From JAEUMD01 sp036768475 (lineage in GTDB: Bacteria > Pseudomonadota > Alphaproteobacteria > Rhizobiales > Hyphomicrobiaceae), in the NCBI GenBank assembly GCA_036768475.1, contig DAIPMW010000005.1:62001-126000 (forward strand): a DNA stretch of 64,000 nt, written 5' to 3'. Numbering within the stretch: position 1 is the stretch's first letter; every line of letters starts with the position of its first letter. Positions 61,531-64,000 of the stretch are shown here, piece after piece. A model generated the notes under the pieces. That model was not told the origin of the DNA, searched no databases, and saw nothing but the letters and a program-made list of their open reading frames with translations. The position numbers and the translations under genes were made by a program.

Positions 61531-62541
61531 ATGAGAAAGACCAGCCAAGGGGGTGGCGTGCAGGAATACGACGGACAGCTTCGTGGCCGCTGGGCGCGCA
61601 CCGTGCGGTTGTTCTCGGTCAGCGGCCGGCGAGCTGTGGCCGACGATCCCGTTGCGGCAATCTTCTGGGTCACGGTGTCAATGGCCCTTCTTGCCGGCAT
61701 CGCCACAATCGTGCGCAAACTCACGATGATGGGAATGGATTCGCAGGTTGCATTCTTCTGGCGCAACTTCTTCTGCGTCATGTGGATGTTGCCACTGCTC
61801 GCAGTGCGCGGGCGTTCGCTGGTGGCGACGCAGCAGCCGCGGCTTTACATCCTGCGTGTGGCCGTGAGCTTCGCATCGGTTTCAGCCTTCTTCTACGCGC
61901 TGTCCAAAATCACCGTCGGCGAGGCCACGGCGATCAGTTTCCTGTCACCGCTGTTTGGTACGCTGTTCGCCATTATCCTGCTGGGCGAGGTGGTGCGGCT
62001 CAGGCGCTGGACTGCGCTGATTATCGGGTTTGCCGGAGCGATGGTCATGCTGCGCCCGTGGGAGGGTTGGAACGGAGGTGCGGGCACAGGATTTGGTGGC
62101 GGTGAGATGGCCGCACTTTTCTCCGCGATGTGCGTCGGCATCATCGGACCGTTGGTGAAGCAGTTGACCGGTGCGGACGATGCGGACCGCATCGTGTTCA
62201 TATCGTCGGTAATGATGACTCCCATATCGCTCGTTCCAGCGTTGTTTTTCTGGGGGTGGCCGACGATCGAGCAGTGGCTTTTGCTGATCCTGCTCGGTTT
62301 TTTCACAGTGCTAGGGCACATGACGCTGGTCCGCGGTTACGTCGCGACGGACGCGTCGTTGGTCATGACGTTGAAATTCTCAAGGCTGCCATTCGCGGTG
62401 CTCCTCGGCTACCTTTTTTTCGCGGAAACAATCGCGGTCACGACCTGGGTCGGAGCATTCATCATTTTTGCCGCCGGTCTCTATATTGTCAGGCGCGAAG
62501 CGGTCGTGGTTCGCGAGAAGGAGAGAGCGGAACTCGGTTGA
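61531..62541 (+). CDS. EamA/DMT-family membrane transporter
   Basis: Protein of 336 residues with ten hydrophobic segments in two EamA repeats. The second repeat covers GEMAALFSAMCVGIIGPLVK through GAFIIFAAGLYIVRREAVV. Typical export substrates are amino acids, nucleobases or other metabolites; not predictable here. AAGGA lies just before the ATG at 61531. The gene is divergent from the K+ channel, 253 bases away. Confidence 0.88.
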   Translation: MRKTSQGGGVQEYDGQLRGRWARTVRLFSVSGRRAVADDPVAAIFWVTVSMALLAGIATIVRKLTMMGMDSQVAFFWRNFFCVMWMLPLLAVRGRSLVATQQPRLYILRVAVSFASVSAFFYALSKITVGEATAISFLSPLFGTLFAIILLGEVVRLRRWTALIIGFAGAMVMLRPWEGWNGGAGTGFGGGEMAALFSAMCVGIIGPLVKQLTGADDADRIVFISSVMMTPISLVPALFFWGWPTIEQWLLLILLGFFTVLGHMTLVRGYVATDASLVMTLKFSRLPFAVLLGYLFFAETIAVTTWVGAFIIFAAGLYIVRREAVVVREKERAELG

Positions 62542-62576
62542 ATGCGCGGCGTACCAGAGCATGTTGGGTAGGTGCC

Positions 62577-62604
62577 AAAAAAAATGCTGGCCCGCAGGCC
62601 AGCA
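62577..62604 (-). terminator. Intrinsic terminator on the minus strand
   Basis: Stem TGCTGGCC with GGCCAGCA (8 bp, loop TGCG as read on minus), followed on the minus strand by eight T residues. A textbook Rho-independent terminator; no annotated long gene ends here in that orientation. Confidence 0.8.
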
Positions 62605-62606
62605 AA

Positions 62607-62717
62607 TTATTTGCCCCTTTGACGTCCGTTTGGATGGTTGTGGCGCGAAGGCGTCGCAACCCGCCGCGTGTGCGGCTTCCGGCTCTGGTTCTGGCTCGAC
62701 CACAGGCACCGATACAT
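62607..62717 (-). CDS. Candidate small basic protein ending at a terminator
   Basis: A 36-codon frame starting MYRCLWSSQNQSRKPHTRR and ending RGK with TAA two bases before the terminator hairpin at 62604. It is rich in Arg, Lys and His. Upstream AGG at 7 bases from the ATG is a weak ribosome site. A non-coding RNA using the same terminator is the alternative. Confidence is low because the ORF is short. Confidence 0.3.
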   Translation of the reverse strand: MYRCLWSSQNQSRKPHTRRVATPSRHNHPNGRQRGK

Positions 62718-63060
62718 CGTGAGCCTGCAAAGCTACCCGCAAAATTCTACCCCGCAGCGGACTCGAGCGGCCGGAAAGCTGAACCCGCCCGCGCGGCTTT
62801 GCAAGCGTCGATTGGTCATGAACAACCGTTTCTTATTTGGCTCACGACCGATGCGGGAATCGCGACGATGAAGACGTTACACGCGTGAGCGTGCTTCATG
62901 TTCCTGATCGTCCAATCCGAGCGGGAATTGACACGTGAATCCGGTGATCAATGTCGTGCGCATGACAGCGCAATCGATGCGGGCGACGAACCTCATGTGT
63001 TGTACCAGTCTGCCCTACACCTCTACGTTGCGATGCAATGTGCCGCGTATGCCACAAGAA

Positions 63061-63094
63061 AATGAAAACAGCGCTGCACGGTGGCAGCGCTGTT
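63061..63094 (-). terminator. Terminator of the ketopantoate-reductase-family gene
   Basis: Stem AACAGCGCTGC with GCAGCGCTGTT (11 bp, 6-base loop), followed on the minus strand by TTTTCATTTTC. It lies 58 bases past the stop of the gene at 63153. Confidence 0.85.
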
Positions 63095-63152
63095 AATTGA
63101 TTAGTCTTGCAGAATGTTCCAGGGCTGTGAGCAAGCGCCCGGGCGATCACAC

Positions 63153-64000
63153 TCAGTCGACCACGGTTTCGCCGGGCTCGTCCTCCAGAGCACTTTCGGG
63201 GAAGACCGGGTAGACGCCCGCAACACGTCCCATCTGTTGAGTCAACGCCAGCACCGTGTCGATCGTCGGCGTGGCAACATCGACGAGTCGGCCCATCTCC
63301 TGAACCACGGTCAACAGTGCGTCGAGTTCAATCTGCCGGCCTTTTTCGAGGTCCTGCAGCATGCTCGTGCGGTGAGCGCCGACGGAAGCGGCGCCATTGA
63401 TGCGGCGTTCGATATCGACGCGGAAGTGTGCGCCGATGCGGCGGGCGATGATCTCCGCCTCCTCCATCATCTTGCGGGCGACACCGCGCGTGCCCGGATC
63501 GGTGGCAACCACGTCGAGCGTCGCGTGGGTCAGGGCGGAAATGGGGTTGAAGCAGAGATTGCCCCACAGCTTCAGCCAGATATCGTTGCGGATCTCGGGG
63601 TAGATCTTCGGCTTCAGGCCGGCGGCCTCGAACGCTTCTGCAAGGCGCTTGACGCGCGGTGTTTCCTGGCGCGTCGGCTCGCCGAGGCCGTAGCGGTCGC
63701 CGTAGGTGTGTTTGATTACGCCGGGGGAAATGATCTCGGCGGCCGGATATACGGTGCAGCCGATTGCGCGCTCAGGGCCGAGGGTGTTCCACTGGCGGCC
63801 ATCCGGGTCGACGCTTTCCAGCTGAAGGTTTGCGTACTGGCCTTCGAAGCCGTGGAAATACCACCAGGGAATGCCGTTCTGAGCGGTGACGATGGCGGTG
63901 TCGGGACCAAGCAGCGGCACCATGTTTTCGGCTGCCTCCCATGCCTGGTGGGATTTCAGAGCGACAATCACATAGTCCTGCGGGCCCAGATCGGCGGGGT
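63153..64000 (-). CDS. Ketopantoate reductase family protein, 5' end outside window
   Basis: The 3' 282 codons of a PanE/ApbA-type dehydrogenase; the N-terminal NADP-binding domain continues beyond the window (frame is open through 64000). Seen are the end of that domain (VIVALKSHQAWEAAENMVPL), the catalytic Lys and surrounding KLWGNLCFNPISALTHATLD, and the C-terminal helices with VGAHRTSMLQDLEKGRQIEL. The family includes ketopantoate reductase for pantothenate; several Rhizobiales members act on other 2-oxo acids. A GTG inside is not the start. It ends at a strong terminator. Confidence 0.85.
   Translation of the reverse strand, partial: PADLGPQDYVIVALKSHQAWEAAENMVPLLGPDTAIVTAQNGIPWWYFHGFEGQYANLQLESVDPDGRQWNTLGPERAIGCTVYPAAEIISPGVIKHTYGDRYGLGEPTRQETPRVKRLAEAFEAAGLKPKIYPEIRNDIWLKLWGNLCFNPISALTHATLDVVATDPGTRGVARKMMEEAEIIARRIGAHFRVDIERRINGAASVGAHRTSMLQDLEKGRQIELDALLTVVQEMGRLVDVATPTIDTVLALTQQMGRVAGVYPVFPESALEDEPGETVVD

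Larger units (their letters stand above)
62542..63152. other. Gene-poor gap before the ketopantoate-reductase-family gene
   Basis: About 610 bases. No ORF longer than about 40 codons is supported. It holds two minus-strand terminators (62577-62604 and 63061-63094), so a short minus-strand transcript between them is plausible; and an 11-base remnant of the dispersed repeat at 62556-62566. Confidence 0.6.

Noticed and set aside
62556..62566. Sixth copy of the dispersed repeat (11 bases of the left arm)
   Set aside because: Only AGAGCATGTTG matches, which is too short to count as a copy.

Overview
The window reads as ordinary chromosomal DNA of an alphaproteobacterium, most likely of the order Hyphomicrobiales (Rhizobiales) and perhaps close to Hyphomicrobium. 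The reasons are the block chvI-chvG-hprK-EIIA-HPr-ahcY next to pckA, a DivL-type kinase whose phosphoacceptor is tyrosine, a TsaE/kinase fusion beside addB, and a dispersed palindromic repeat of the kind common in that order. I see no phage, transposon, CRISPR array, tRNA or rRNA. Genus-level placement is inference.

Layout. 1-2 kb: polyamine genes, carboxynorspermidine decarboxylase and an AdoMet-decarboxylase-like protein that has lost its catalytic residues. 2-11 kb: AsmA-like protein, small secreted proteins, an aldo/keto reductase divergent from a SAF-domain dehydrogenase, a YugP-type protease, a histone-deacetylase-like hydrolase and a GNAT acetyltransferase. 11-18 kb: lepA, a phasin-like protein, a lytic transglycosylase, an AEC transporter and NDH-2. 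18-25 kb: a translation cluster on the minus strand (infC-rpmI-rplT-pheS-pheT) with a cytochrome c'-like gene and a membrane-protein gene lying between pheS and pheT. 25-29 kb: two glycosyltransferases, an alpha/beta hydrolase and folE. 29-38 kb: addB (without addA), MurU-like, TsaE-AmgK fusion and divL. 38-47 kb: ahcY, HPr, EIIA, HPrK, ChvG/ChvI, a HugZ-like protein and pckA. 47-54 kb: pyrE, cbpA-cbpM, a redoxin with a His/Cys-rich tail, a HAD phosphatase and an OmpA-family protein with collagen-like repeats. 54-64 kb: a hydroxyacid dehydrogenase, a solute-binding protein, a cellulose-synthase-like GT2, a lone cyclic-nucleotide-binding protein, ubiB, a cyclic-nucleotide-gated K+ channel, an EamA transporter and the 3' part of a ketopantoate-reductase family gene.

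How genes work together. AmgK and MurU would recycle cell-wall amino sugars. HPrK, HPr and EIIA form the core of a regulatory (not sugar-transporting) phosphotransfer system encoded with the ChvG/ChvI envelope-stress pair, and pckA next to it handles gluconeogenesis. CbpA and CbpM are a co-chaperone and its modulator.

Most unusual points: the degenerate SpeD paralogue; a 12-nt copy of the 16S rRNA anti-Shine-Dalgarno sequence in the pheS leader; a 506-nt infC-rpmI spacer with a long hairpin and an AUC start for infC; a cytochrome/membrane pair inside pheST; the dispersed palindrome family; a redoxin with one active-site cysteine and a metal-binding tail; and a perfect minus-strand terminator right after a 36-codon basic ORF in an otherwise empty 600-bp gap.
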